From Gammaproteobacteria bacterium (GTDB taxonomy: Bacteria; Pseudomonadota; Gammaproteobacteria; Burkholderiales; Gallionellaceae): a DNA stretch of 64,000 nucleotides. Shown piece after piece: positions 57,519-64,000 of the stretch. The notes beneath the pieces are model-generated. The model searched no databases. It was not told the origin of the DNA and saw only the letters and a list, made by a program, of their open reading frames with translations. The translations under genes and the position numbers were made by a program. The stretch covers positions 157,832 to 221,831 of the forward strand of contig JAHIZO010000008.1 in assembly GCA_018814405.1 (NCBI GenBank), given 5' to 3'. Every line of letters starts with the position of its first letter. The first letter of the stretch is position 1.

Positions 57519-57893
57519 TTACAGGGCGGGGATCAGCGTCGCTTCGCTGCTGATGTGATCGGCATTACCCCAGGCGGTGACCATCTCCACGAACCAGCGC
57601 GCATCGCGCGGGTGCGGACAGAAGATGTCGTACTCGGCAAAGAAACTGCCGTCGCTGTTGAAGGTGATCGTGCCGCAACGGTCTTTGCGTGCGTTGCGCC
57701 ATACACCTTCATAGCCCGGCTGCTGATTGGCCGGATCGACCACGCGGGTGAACTGCGCCGCTGCGAGGTCAATATAAGGAGCTGCACCGGTCGCGGTGAA
57801 ACGCTCGGCCTCCAACTGCAAGGCGATGACGATACGTTTAGCCACCGCCTCCAGCGCGGCAGGCAAGATGCGAGATTCAATCGACTCAATCAT
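57519..57893 (-). CDS. Hypothetical protein upstream of the TAXI gene
   Basis: A 124-aa soluble protein I do not recognise. It has an N-terminal helix (MIESIESRILPAALEAVAKRIVIALQLEAERF) and a mixed C-terminal half (GYEGVWRNARKDRCGTITFNSDGSFFAEYDIFCPHPRDARWFVEMVTAWG) that looks compactly folded. A strong GAGGAGG ribosome site supports translation. It lies between the nif accessory cluster and the TAXI gene. Confidence 0.65.
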   Translation of the reverse strand: MIESIESRILPAALEAVAKRIVIALQLEAERFTATGAAPYIDLAAAQFTRVVDPANQQPGYEGVWRNARKDRCGTITFNSDGSFFAEYDIFCPHPRDARWFVEMVTAWGNADHISSEATLIPAL

Positions 57894-57907
57894 GCCGCCT
57901 CCTCCAC

Positions 57908-58027
57908 GTCATTCCCGCGAAAGCGGGAATCCAGCAGATAAATAGCCCGCATTGCGGACAAAACCCATTCGTCCCGCTGCGCGGGGCCGCTTGTTACGGA
58001 CTGGATTCCCGCTTTCGCGGGAATGAC
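57908..58027. repeat. MITE-like repeat with 27-bp terminal inverted repeats, copy 1
   Basis: A 120-bp element whose two 27-bp ends (starting GTCATTCCCGCGAAAGCGGG) are perfect inverted repeats and each a small hairpin. It lies between the [2Fe-2S] ferredoxin gene and the next gene. Such TCATTCCCGC repeats are widespread in proteobacterial genomes. The middle differs from copy 2, so it may be a scaffold of two hairpins rather than a simple transposable unit. Confidence 0.8.
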
Positions 58028-58041
58028 GAAAGAACCAAGAA

Positions 58042-58365
58042 TCACCAGATGTCAGCCGGTGCCTGCAGACGTTCCACCACTTTGCCGCCCAGCAGATGCT
58101 CGTCGAATATCGCGCTCACATCTTCCTTGCTGACATTGCAGTACATCACGCCTTCCGGATACACCAGCACGTTCGGCCCCATGCCGCACGGACCTATACA
58201 ACCGGTCGGTGTCACCACCACTTCAGCGAAACACTGGCGCTGTTGCCATTGCTGCATGAACTCGTCCACTACGGCAGCACAACCCTTTGCACCACATGAT
58301 CCGCGCGGGTGACCGGCAGGACGATTTTGCGAACACACGAATACGTGTCTGGCTGGCTTTGGCAT
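58042..58365 (-). CDS. Thioredoxin-like [2Fe-2S] ferredoxin
   Basis: A 107-aa protein with the pattern FVCSQNRPAGHPRGSCGAKG, then TPTGCIGPCGMGPNVLVYPEGVMYCNV: four cysteines placed as in thioredoxin-fold [2Fe-2S] ferredoxins (NuoE-related, Shethna-type). The ATG at 58365 is set by AGGAG. The fdxB stop lies in the same segment, so the genes are coupled. It is a likely electron carrier for nitrogenase or its cofactor assembly. Confidence 0.85.
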   Translation of the reverse strand: MPKPARHVFVCSQNRPAGHPRGSCGAKGCAAVVDEFMQQWQQRQCFAEVVVTPTGCIGPCGMGPNVLVYPEGVMYCNVSKEDVSAIFDEHLLGGKVVERLQAPADIW

Positions 58366-58367
58366 TT

Positions 58368-58664
58368 TTAAGCTCCTACTGGCATCGCTTGATGCGTGTG
58401 ACATTGCTTGGGACAAACACGTGCGCAAGATCCGCAGCCGATGCAGTCCAGCGCATTCGCGATAGACATCACCATCATGTTGTCTTCGTCCTCGTCGTAG
58501 TTCTCGTCATCCTCGTCGCGTTCCAGCAACTCGAACACACTGCGCGGGCAGACCTTGAAGCAACGGCCGCAGCCGATGCAGTTGGCCGGATTCAGTTCGG
58601 TGACGAAAGTCGGTTCGTAAGGGGTGCCGCCCCGGGTGACGCCAGTGATGTTTGACATGGTCAT
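58368..58664 (-). CDS. fdxB: Nif-specific ferredoxin III
   Basis: A 98-aa ferredoxin with two [4Fe-4S] sites: CIGCGRCFKVC at about residues 29-39 and CIGCGSCARVC near 74-84, separated by an acidic stretch (ERDEDDENYDEDEDN) typical of the FdxB family encoded in nif clusters. The ATG at 58664 overlaps the upstream stop (ATGA); an in-frame ATG at 58658 is the alternative. Confidence 0.92.
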   Translation of the reverse strand: MTMSNITGVTRGGTPYEPTFVTELNPANCIGCGRCFKVCPRSVFELLERDEDDENYDEDEDNMMVMSIANALDCIGCGSCARVCPKQCHTHQAMPVGA

Positions 58665-58873
58665 GCTTCCTTCTGTGCTTCGGATAATCTTGCGCTCGCC
58701 TCGGCCCATGCCTGGCAAGCATCGTAAGTGGATTGCGCGATGCCCGGCAGCTCCTTGTAGCCCGCCGGCAACTTGTCCTCGACCAGATCGTGCAACTGCC
58801 CCGCCCACTCGGTAGAGATGCGCTTCAGTTTTTTCACTTCTTTGTCGAGTGCCTTCAGTTCGTCTTCCGTCAT
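58661..58873 (-). CDS. CCE_0567-family (DUF683) metalloprotein
   Basis: A 70-aa helical protein (MTEDELKALDKEVKKLKRISTEWAGQLHDLVEDKLPAGYKELPGIAQSTYDACQAWAEA) matching the small nif-associated family that includes CCE_0567, in which a metal is bound at the helix hairpin. AGGAGGTGAAG precedes the ATG. The precise function is unknown. Confidence 0.88.
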   Translation of the reverse strand: MTEDELKALDKEVKKLKRISTEWAGQLHDLVEDKLPAGYKELPGIAQSTYDACQAWAEASARLSEAQKEA

Positions 58874-58883
58874 CTTCACCTCC

Positions 58884-59345
58884 TCAGAGTCCCGCCACAT
58901 CCGGGTGCTTACCAATGATCTCCAGTGCAACGGAGAGCAGCTTGTCGCCCTCGTCCTTCATCTTGGACAGGCTCTCGTAGCCGTAGCGGTGCACGTCACG
59001 CAATGTCTTGTCCATCACCACCAGCTTGCCAACCGTGATCACGCCACGGCCGAAACCTTCGTGGGTGATGTTGATCATTGGCACAGCCATCTGGCCGCAT
59101 TCCTTTTCGATCAGCGAAGCGATAGCGTTGTAGAAACACTTGATGCGCGACAGCAGGATCTCGTCCGGATCGCCGATGATCGGGATCTCGCGTTTCTGTT
59201 CCTTGGTCAGAACATATGGTGCCAACACGCGCTCGGCAGGCCAGCCGTCATACGTGCCGTAGCTGTCGACGGCGCGCATCTGCTTGACCATCTCCATAAT
59301 GAAATCGGTGGACAACAACGGATCTGCTGCGACTGTTTGATTCAT
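58884..59345 (-). CDS. NifX-associated nitrogen fixation protein (DUF269)
   Basis: A 153-aa protein with the DUF269 core (FIMEMVKQMRAVDSYGTYDGWPAERVLAPYVLTKEQKREIPIIGDPD) found next to nifX in diazotrophs. It is thought to act in FeMo-cofactor maturation, with the exact step unknown. The ATG at 59345 has AGGAG upstream and overlaps the preceding RseC-like gene by 4 bases. Confidence 0.93.
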   Translation of the reverse strand: MNQTVAADPLLSTDFIMEMVKQMRAVDSYGTYDGWPAERVLAPYVLTKEQKREIPIIGDPDEILLSRIKCFYNAIASLIEKECGQMAVPMINITHEGFGRGVITVGKLVVMDKTLRDVHRYGYESLSKMKDEGDKLLSVALEIIGKHPDVAGL

Positions 59346-59770
59346 GGTGTTTCTCCTTTGGTTGAACTTGTTTCTACGACTACACGCGGCGCCCAGTTGG
59401 ACACACGCGCCAAAACGAAACCACTTGCTGCACCGACGGTAGCGCCCAGCACCGCACCGACATCGCCCCACCCTGCCGAGGTCGCGATACCCGCACCCGT
59501 CACCGCCGCTACACAAGGCAACAGATAAGCCAGCAGACCGGCTTTGATCAGATCACCCTCGCTCAGCGACAAGTGCAACTCATCACCCGCGCGTACATTC
59601 GCATCGCACTGCACAGAGATGGTCTTGCGACGCGACGAGAAATATTTACCCAGTCCTGAAACGCCGCATGACTCGCGCGAAGCGCAGCCGCCGCAACCGG
59701 ACTTCTCGGTCGGCTCCACCTGAGCCAGCCGATCCGTGATCGCGATCACGCGCACCGGTGCGCTGATCAT
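59342..59770 (-). CDS. RseC/SoxR-reducing-system family membrane protein
   Basis: A 142-aa protein with an N-terminal four-cysteine motif (CGGCASRESCG, with one more Cys upstream of the helices), a SH3-like beta segment, and two membrane helices (IKAGLLAYLLPCVAAVTGAGIA; VGAVLGATVGAASGFVLARV). RseC proteins work with Rnf-type electron transfer to reduce SoxR. Here it sits inside a nif operon between nifX and the DUF269 gene, which suggests a redox role for nitrogenase supply. Confidence 0.85.
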   Translation of the reverse strand: MISAPVRVIAITDRLAQVEPTEKSGCGGCASRESCGVSGLGKYFSSRRKTISVQCDANVRAGDELHLSLSEGDLIKAGLLAYLLPCVAAVTGAGIATSAGWGDVGAVLGATVGAASGFVLARVSNWAPRVVVETSSTKGETP

Positions 59771-59783
59771 TCTCTGCCTCCCT

Positions 59784-59857
59784 CGATACGGCGCTGCGCG
59801 CCTACTCGGGACGAACGGAAAATAGAATGCCGTTCGCACTGAGTAGCGGGCGTATCG
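59784..59857. repeat. REP-like long hairpin between nifX and the RseC-like gene
   Basis: A 74-base imperfect inverted repeat: CGATACG ... TACTCGGGACGAACGG on the left, and CCGTTCGCACTGAGTA ... CGTATCG on the right. It is the same family as the partial element at 34276-34315. As RNA it would form a stable stem that could protect upstream nifENX message from 3' decay. Confidence 0.7.
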
Positions 59858-59888
59858 AAGTGCAGCCCATCTATGAAAGAGCGGTGCT

Positions 59889-60299
59889 TCATTCCTGCCA
59901 CTCCTCGTCGTCTGCGAAACTCGAACCGGACTGCTTCTTCAGATGTTTCGCCAGCCACACCGGCGGTTCTTCCACCATGTTCTTCTGCAGGCCGTTCAAT
60001 AATTCTTCGATGGCCGAACCTTCATCCACGCGCATCGGCTGGATGCCGCCCGCCAACAATTGCTGGATGGCCGAAGCGCCCGCCGCGTTGCAATACACCG
60101 CCGCGCAATCGCCCAGCAGTTCCACCTTGGCGGCCAGCTTGCCTTCGTGTCCGTCCATCGCCGTCTCGATGAACTCGGCCACCTCGATCAACTTCGCGTC
60201 GTCCTCGCTCACCTCATAGATGGCGAAAGATTCCGCCGCACCGAAATGCTGATTCACCGCCTTGCGGTCGCTGGTGGCGAATGCGATCTTCACTGTCAT
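59889..60299 (-). CDS. nifX: Nitrogen fixation protein NifX
   Basis: Binds NifB-co and the VK cluster and passes FeMo-co precursors to NifEN. A 136-aa protein with the NifX/NafY fold (MTVKIAFATSDRKAVNQHFGAAESFAIYEV, LLGDCAAVYCNAAGASAIQQLLAGGIQPM). The start at 60299 is set by AGGAGG. Directly downstream of nifN. Confidence 0.95.
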   Translation of the reverse strand: MTVKIAFATSDRKAVNQHFGAAESFAIYEVSEDDAKLIEVAEFIETAMDGHEGKLAAKVELLGDCAAVYCNAAGASAIQQLLAGGIQPMRVDEGSAIEELLNGLQKNMVEEPPVWLAKHLKKQSGSSFADDEEWQE

Positions 60300-60309
60300 G
60301 TCAGCCTCC

Positions 60310-61701
60310 TTAGTGTGTTTGACCAGACGCAGGTGTCGCACGACTCTCTCCTGTCCGCTGTGCATAGATGGAGACAAAAGGTTCAGGCTCGATATGTCCG
60401 TGCTCCACCAGTAAGTTCGCCAGATCGAACAGCGCCTGGCGCGTGCCGCGATAACCCACCCACAGGCGCTGATAACCGCCCAGCAAGTCGTATTGCGGAA
60501 AGCCTGCACGCAGCAGCGGCACACCGAGACGGCGTGATGTCTCCACCGCATGCGAATTGCTGATCACCAGTTGTGCGCCTTTGCGCTTGGCCATGTTCTC
60601 AAGGTCTTCCAGATCGCCGATGGCCACCTGCTCCGCCAGCACACTTTCCAGAATGTGTGCGCGTGCCGGTGCAACGGCCGCCACCACTTCACAGCCCATC
60701 TCCGTCACCAGACGCGAGAAGCCGTAAAGCAGATCGGCATCCGCCGCGATGGCGACGCGTGCGAAGCCCAGCATGAAGTGCACATCCACCATCGCGTCCT
60801 GCAACTGCGCGCGCTGGCGTTCGATCTTCTCCGGCACAGGCTTGCCGCTGATGTCGGACAGCGCCAAAACAAAACTATCCACCGCCTCCAAACCCATCAG
60901 GCAATCGAAGCGATAGTCCGGAACGCCGGTCTGCGCTTTGAGCACGTCCGCCGCATCGAACAAAGAATTACCCAGCACCAAGGTCGCGATGGATTCGCCC
61001 ATGGTGGAGATATCAGAGACCGGTGTGCCCCCCACCGTGAGCGGGGAACTTTCCATCTCGGTCAGATGGCCGTCGAGTGAATCGCCAAGGTCAGGCAACA
61101 CCAGCGGACGCAGACCGAATGCCTCGATCAATTCCTTGATGTGTTCGATGTCGCCCGGGGTGAGGAAAGAACCGGCCAGCACGTTGACCTGCTTCTTGCG
61201 CTTGCCCACGTTGTCCGTCTTCTCCGGCAACATCACTTCCAATGTCGCTTTCACCGCCAGCGCATAACCGCTTTCCAAACAACCGGTGAAGTCCGGCGTG
61301 TTCACCGGCACTACGGGGATGTGCGCGTACTCGGGATGCTTGGCGTAGAAAGTCTTCACCAAACGTTTGATGTCTGTGCCCTGTGTTTCGGAAAGGCCGG
61401 TGGTCGGCAGTCCGATCAAAGCAGGCTTGCTCTTCTCGCACACCGCACGCAAACCTTCGATCACGTTCTCGTCCGCATTCATCACGGTGGACACCTGATC
61501 CATCGCGGTGGTCTGCAAAGGGATCGGCTCGCGGAAGTGGCGCACGAAGAACACCTTGCCGAACGCGGTGCAACCCTGCGAACCGTGCAGCATCGGGATG
61601 GCTTTGTTGATGCCCAGGAAAGCGAGCGACGCACCGACCGGCTGGCTGGCCTTGAGCGGATTCACCGCGAGTGCTTTGTTGCGTTTCAGTATCTCGGCCA
61701 T
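60310..61701 (-). CDS. nifN: FeMo-cofactor scaffold subunit NifN
   Basis: The beta subunit of the NifEN scaffold on which FeMo-co is completed. A 463-aa protein with [69 protein letters not shown], typical of NifN. The ATG at 61701 follows AAGGAG; an ATG five codons upstream is less likely. Confidence 0.97.
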   Translation of the reverse strand: MAEILKRNKALAVNPLKASQPVGASLAFLGINKAIPMLHGSQGCTAFGKVFFVRHFREPIPLQTTAMDQVSTVMNADENVIEGLRAVCEKSKPALIGLPTTGLSETQGTDIKRLVKTFYAKHPEYAHIPVVPVNTPDFTGCLESGYALAVKATLEVMLPEKTDNVGKRKKQVNVLAGSFLTPGDIEHIKELIEAFGLRPLVLPDLGDSLDGHLTEMESSPLTVGGTPVSDISTMGESIATLVLGNSLFDAADVLKAQTGVPDYRFDCLMGLEAVDSFVLALSDISGKPVPEKIERQRAQLQDAMVDVHFMLGFARVAIAADADLLYGFSRLVTEMGCEVVAAVAPARAHILESVLAEQVAIGDLEDLENMAKRKGAQLVISNSHAVETSRRLGVPLLRAGFPQYDLLGGYQRLWVGYRGTRQALFDLANLLVEHGHIEPEPFVSIYAQRTGESRATPASGQTH

Positions 61702-61715
61702 GTCACGCTCCTTCA

Positions 61716-61845
61716 ACCGTCATTCCCGCGCAGGCGGGAATCCAGCAAGAACCAACAGCCCGCGCAGCGGACAACCCAAAGCTTTCGCCCCGCATGCGCG
61801 GGAAATATTCAACTACTGGATTCCCGCTTTCGCGGGAATGACGGT
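61716..61845. repeat. MITE-like repeat with ~27-bp terminal inverted repeats, copy 2
   Basis: A 130-bp element in the nifE-nifN intergenic gap. Its ends match copy 1 at 57908-58027 (GTCATTCCCGCG ... CGCGGGAATGAC); the left arm differs by two bases (CAGG for AAAG). An internal CCCCGCATGCGCGGG palindrome is present. It lies within the operon without interrupting a gene. Confidence 0.8.
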
Positions 61846-61869
61846 TTAAATGTCGAGCCACGTTCATCA

Positions 61870-63273
61870 TCACGCCCCCAACTCCACACCCGGCACTGCC
61901 TTCGCCCACGGTGCAGGTTTGCGTACGCCCGGCCATACCGGGCTCTGGATGGTCAGCGCGAGCTGGCGGGCAAGTTCGATCATGCCGCTGTAGCCCTCGT
62001 AACCGAATTCGCGTTCCTGATTGATATCGAGGAATGGGATGCGCGCTTTCAACGCGGTGTACATGTTGCGACCACCCGCGATGAGGATGTCGGCTTGATA
62101 TTCCTTCACCACGCCGAGCAAAGCCTTAGGGCTACCGTCGGTGATCATCTTGGTCTTGTCACCCATGATCTCGCGGATGCGCGCTTTGTCTTCCTCGGTG
62201 GATTTGTTGGTGCCGGTGGCGACCACGTCCATGCCCAAATCTTGCAGTGCAGAAACGATGGACCACGACTTCACACCGCCGGTATAGAGCAACACACGCT
62301 TGCCGCGCAGCTTCTCGCGCCACGGGTCGAGTGCCGCGTTGATCTTGGCTTCCTCGCGCGCGATCATCGCTTCGGTGCGCTCGGTCAGCGAAGGGTCGTT
62401 CAGCAGCTTGGCGAAATCGCGGAAGGCATTCGAGGTATCGGTCACGCCGTAGAAGCTGCCTTCGAAGAACGGCACTTTGTGATCGGTCTGCAGTTTGCGT
62501 GCGATGTTGAGCAAAGCTTTCGCGCACACCACCATGCTGGCTTCGGCGCGGTGCATGGTCTGCACTTCATGGAAGCGCGCATCGCCGGACAAAGTACACA
62601 GGATGCGCAGACCCAGTTCGTCGAACAACGGTGCCACGTTCCAGAACTCACCCGCGATGTTGTATTCGCCGATCAGGTTCACGTCGTGCACGGTGATGCC
62701 GGGACGTTGCAATTCGTCAGGCACCGGCAAAGGTTCGCCCGTACCCACCACATATTTGAACATCGCCTCACCCGCGATGCGGTTGCCCAGATTCTTCGTG
62801 CCGTAGAAACCGGCACAGTCCACCGGCACCACCGGCACGCCGGTCTTCTCGGCTGCGGCTTTGCACACCGCGCTGATGTCGTCACCGGTCAGCGCAGGCA
62901 CGCAAGTGTTGTAGACGAAGACGGCTTTCGGGGCGTAACTATCGACAGCCTGCTTGATGGAATGGAACAAACGCTTCTCACCGCGCCCCATGATCACATC
63001 TTGTTCAGTCAGATCGGTCGTCATACCGATGCGATACAAAGTCGGCCCGGAAGAACGCGTACCGCGGTTGTCCCAAGAACTCCCCGCACAAGCGATAGGC
63101 CCGTGCACGATATGTGCAACGTCAGCGATAGGCAGCAAAGCGATCTGCGCCCCGTCGAACGAGCAGCCGCCCGCAGTCGCCCCAGGCTTGGGTCGCGCAC
63201 AACCGGATTTCTCCTTCTTGTTATGCGTACAGGCCGGTTCGTTCAGCAGTTCGGCGATGTCCTTGGCTTGCAT
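61870..63273 (-). CDS. nifE: FeMo-cofactor scaffold subunit NifE
   Basis: The alpha subunit of the NifEN scaffold. A 467-aa protein with [59 protein letters not shown], and [21 protein letters not shown]. It is the first gene of nifENX and has a sigma-54 promoter directly upstream. Confidence 0.97.
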   Translation of the reverse strand: MQAKDIAELLNEPACTHNKKEKSGCARPKPGATAGGCSFDGAQIALLPIADVAHIVHGPIACAGSSWDNRGTRSSGPTLYRIGMTTDLTEQDVIMGRGEKRLFHSIKQAVDSYAPKAVFVYNTCVPALTGDDISAVCKAAAEKTGVPVVPVDCAGFYGTKNLGNRIAGEAMFKYVVGTGEPLPVPDELQRPGITVHDVNLIGEYNIAGEFWNVAPLFDELGLRILCTLSGDARFHEVQTMHRAEASMVVCAKALLNIARKLQTDHKVPFFEGSFYGVTDTSNAFRDFAKLLNDPSLTERTEAMIAREEAKINAALDPWREKLRGKRVLLYTGGVKSWSIVSALQDLGMDVVATGTNKSTEEDKARIREIMGDKTKMITDGSPKALLGVVKEYQADILIAGGRNMYTALKARIPFLDINQEREFGYEGYSGMIELARQLALTIQSPVWPGVRKPAPWAKAVPGVELGA

Positions 63274-63307
63274 GGCAGTAGGCTCACGAGTATTGACGCC
63301 CTCCTAC

Positions 63308-63326
63308 TCGCAGGAAACATGCCAAC
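63308..63326 (-). promoter_or_regulatory. Sigma-54 promoter of nifENX
   Basis: The minus strand reads TTGGCATGTTTCCTGCGA. The invariant GG and GC are 10 bases apart as required for the -24/-12 class. It starts transcription about 25 bases before nifE. The -12 half is CTGC rather than TTGC. Confidence 0.8.
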
Positions 63327-63368
63327 CGACACAGGGTTGATTTATTGGGGATTTATGGAATAGAAAAT

Positions 63369-63384
63369 TGTAGGAAAGCAGACA
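63369..63384. promoter_or_regulatory. NifA upstream activator site 1
   Basis: An exact TGT-N10-ACA palindrome, about 45 bases upstream of the -24 element. It is closer than usual for NifA sites. Confidence 0.7.
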
Positions 63385-63444
63385 ACGCGAACTGACGGGC
63401 GACAAAACGGGCGGGGTTAATGGCTATTATGGGGAGACAAGCAT

Positions 63445-63460
63445 TGTGGAACCGACAACA
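63445..63460. promoter_or_regulatory. NifA upstream activator site 2
   Basis: A second exact TGT-N10-ACA, about 120 bases upstream of the -24 element, at the typical NifA distance. It begins only 7 bases after the stop of the broken membrane-protein gene. Confidence 0.7.
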
Positions 63461-63466
63461 TTGAGT

Positions 63467-63867
63467 TTATTTACTTGCCTCTAAACCATCGCAAAGTGGT
63501 TTGGCTTTCTTGAAATACATTCTATTAGCTAGATTCACTTGTCTCTGACGTACGCTCATCCAATATGAAACAACGAGAGCAGCGATACCCAATATGTAAC
63601 TAAACACGATTAATGCCAGCTGCGTATTGTTTAAATCTGCTAGCGGCGTATCAATATCAACTTCCGAATCAAACTCAACAAAGAATATAAAACATTCAAG
63701 CATTATGAAAGTGATTCCAATTACCCCATTTTGAATCATTAGGCGAGCAACTTTGATGTTTGCAATTATTAAGCGAGTTGAGTCACTTGCGATTCGCTCA
63801 GCAAACTCATTATCTTTCTGAATTTTCAGATTACGCCATGCTCTAAGTTGTTTCGGTGCATCACTAG
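63467..63867 (-). pseudogene. Membrane-protein gene truncated at its 5' end by an IS
   Basis: From an ATG at 63739 a 90-aa protein with two membrane helices can be read (GITFIMLECFIFFVEF; LALIVFSYILGIAALVVSYWM). The same frame stays open and protein-like upstream (TSDAPKQLRAWRNLKIQKDNEFAERIASDS...) until it meets the IS end near 63867, with no start codon in between. I conclude the original 5' end was lost to the insertion. The gene is AT-rich compared with its neighbours. Family unknown. Confidence 0.6.
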
Positions 63868-64000
63868 TGTCCCAACGTTAATCGAACAGAAACAACTGGT
63901 TGGTTGAATCTGGTGAGTTTGTATCCAGTGGCGTACGCGCCAACAGCTGATTTAGAGCCATTCTCTCGAACATAGTGAGGCTCAAGATTTGTAGCATTTC
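63868..64000 (-). mobile_element. IS4-type insertion sequence, one end only
   Basis: The minus frame from the window edge to a stop at 63878-63880 encodes the last 40 residues of a protein: EMLQILSLTMFERMALNQLL, then ARTPLDTNSP and the end NQLFLFD. This resembles the C-terminus of IS4-family transposases. The stop lies 10 bases from the presumed IS end (TGTCCCAACGTTAATC). CTAG at 63864-63867 may be the target site. The rest of the element is outside the window. Confidence 0.65.

Noticed and set aside
57908..61845. CRISPR array or true IS for the two TCATTCCCGC repeats
   Set aside because: There are only two copies 3.8 kb apart, with dissimilar interiors and no spacer series or transposase, so they are classed as MITE-like repeats.
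61141..63363. A 740-aa plus-strand frame across nifN-nifE
   Set aside because: It spans the intergenic repeat and is antisense to two certain nif genes; no domain is recognisable.

Overview
The window is a gene-dense, roughly 57% GC bacterial chromosome segment that looks like a betaproteobacterial chemolithotroph of the Nitrosomonadales, most like the Gallionellaceae (Sideroxydans type). The assignment is inferred from gene content: a soxYZAXB thiosulfate-oxidation operon without soxCD, a nifENX maturation cluster, an SAH riboswitch between metK and ahcY, and groESL under both CIRCE and a heat-shock-like promoter. No 16S gene or other taxonomic marker is present, so the genus is a guess.

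Layout. 1-4.3 kb: 3' end of metG, a transhydrogenase-like flavoprotein that lacks the redox cysteines, a periplasmic SoxH-like metallohydrolase and a small AT-richer HNH gene. 4.4-10.1 kb (minus): sox operon with three poorly known genes at its end. 10.2-14.4 kb (minus): a Slam-like outer-membrane barrel followed by an 894-aa FecR-domain surface protein. 14.6-16.9 kb: tRNA-Phe and groESL. 17-25.5 kb: yfcH-like, bioA, dacB, two outer-membrane barrels, ubiD and two LpxL-type acyltransferases. 25.6-30.9 kb: the S-adenosylmethionine cycle block (metK, SAH riboswitch, ahcY, a small membrane protein, metF) and trhP. 31-34.3 kb: cytochrome b561, an EptA-like lipid A phosphoethanolamine transferase, a PAP2 phosphatase and YhcH. 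34.3-37.8 kb: ttcA, a pteridine-reductase-like SDR, a MidA/NDUFAF7-type methyltransferase and a deoxyinosine glycosylase.

37.8-48.9 kb (minus) is the most striking locus: a 13-gene, nearly gapless operon encoding an Mrp-antiporter module joined to a NuoH/B/C/D-like module. This is the layout of the archaeal Mbx and Mbh complexes and of bacterial energy-converting-hydrogenase-related (Ehr) complexes. Three things stand out. Two MrpD/NuoL-type antiporter subunits are fused into one 1045-aa polypeptide. The NuoI-like ferredoxin subunit is fused to a GltD-type NAD(P)H flavoprotein. The NuoB-like subunit has only one cysteine where complex I has the tandem pair for cluster N2. A diiron ferritin-like protein is translationally coupled to the end of the operon. 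I infer an ion-gradient-coupled NAD(P)H/ferredoxin/quinone oxidoreductase, possibly run in reverse to supply low-potential electrons. Its true partners cannot be read from the sequence.

49.2-57.9 kb (minus): cca, slt, a 71-aa orphan, the zwf-pgl-gnd oxidative pentose phosphate operon and a membrane-anchored TAXI protein. 57.5-63.3 kb (minus): a nif accessory operon (nifE, nifN, nifX, RseC-like, DUF269 protein, CCE_0567-like, fdxB, a [2Fe-2S] ferredoxin) preceded by a sigma-54 promoter and two TGT-N10-ACA NifA sites. Two copies of a repeat with 27-bp terminal inverted repeats sit in or beside it. The right edge holds a membrane-protein gene cut off at its 5' end by an IS4-type element, of which only the transposase C-terminus is in the window.

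Two 110-bp intergenic elements (14.8 kb and 36.0 kb) share conserved flanks and length. Their central palindromes differ in sequence but both keep pairing, which suggests a conserved folded element.
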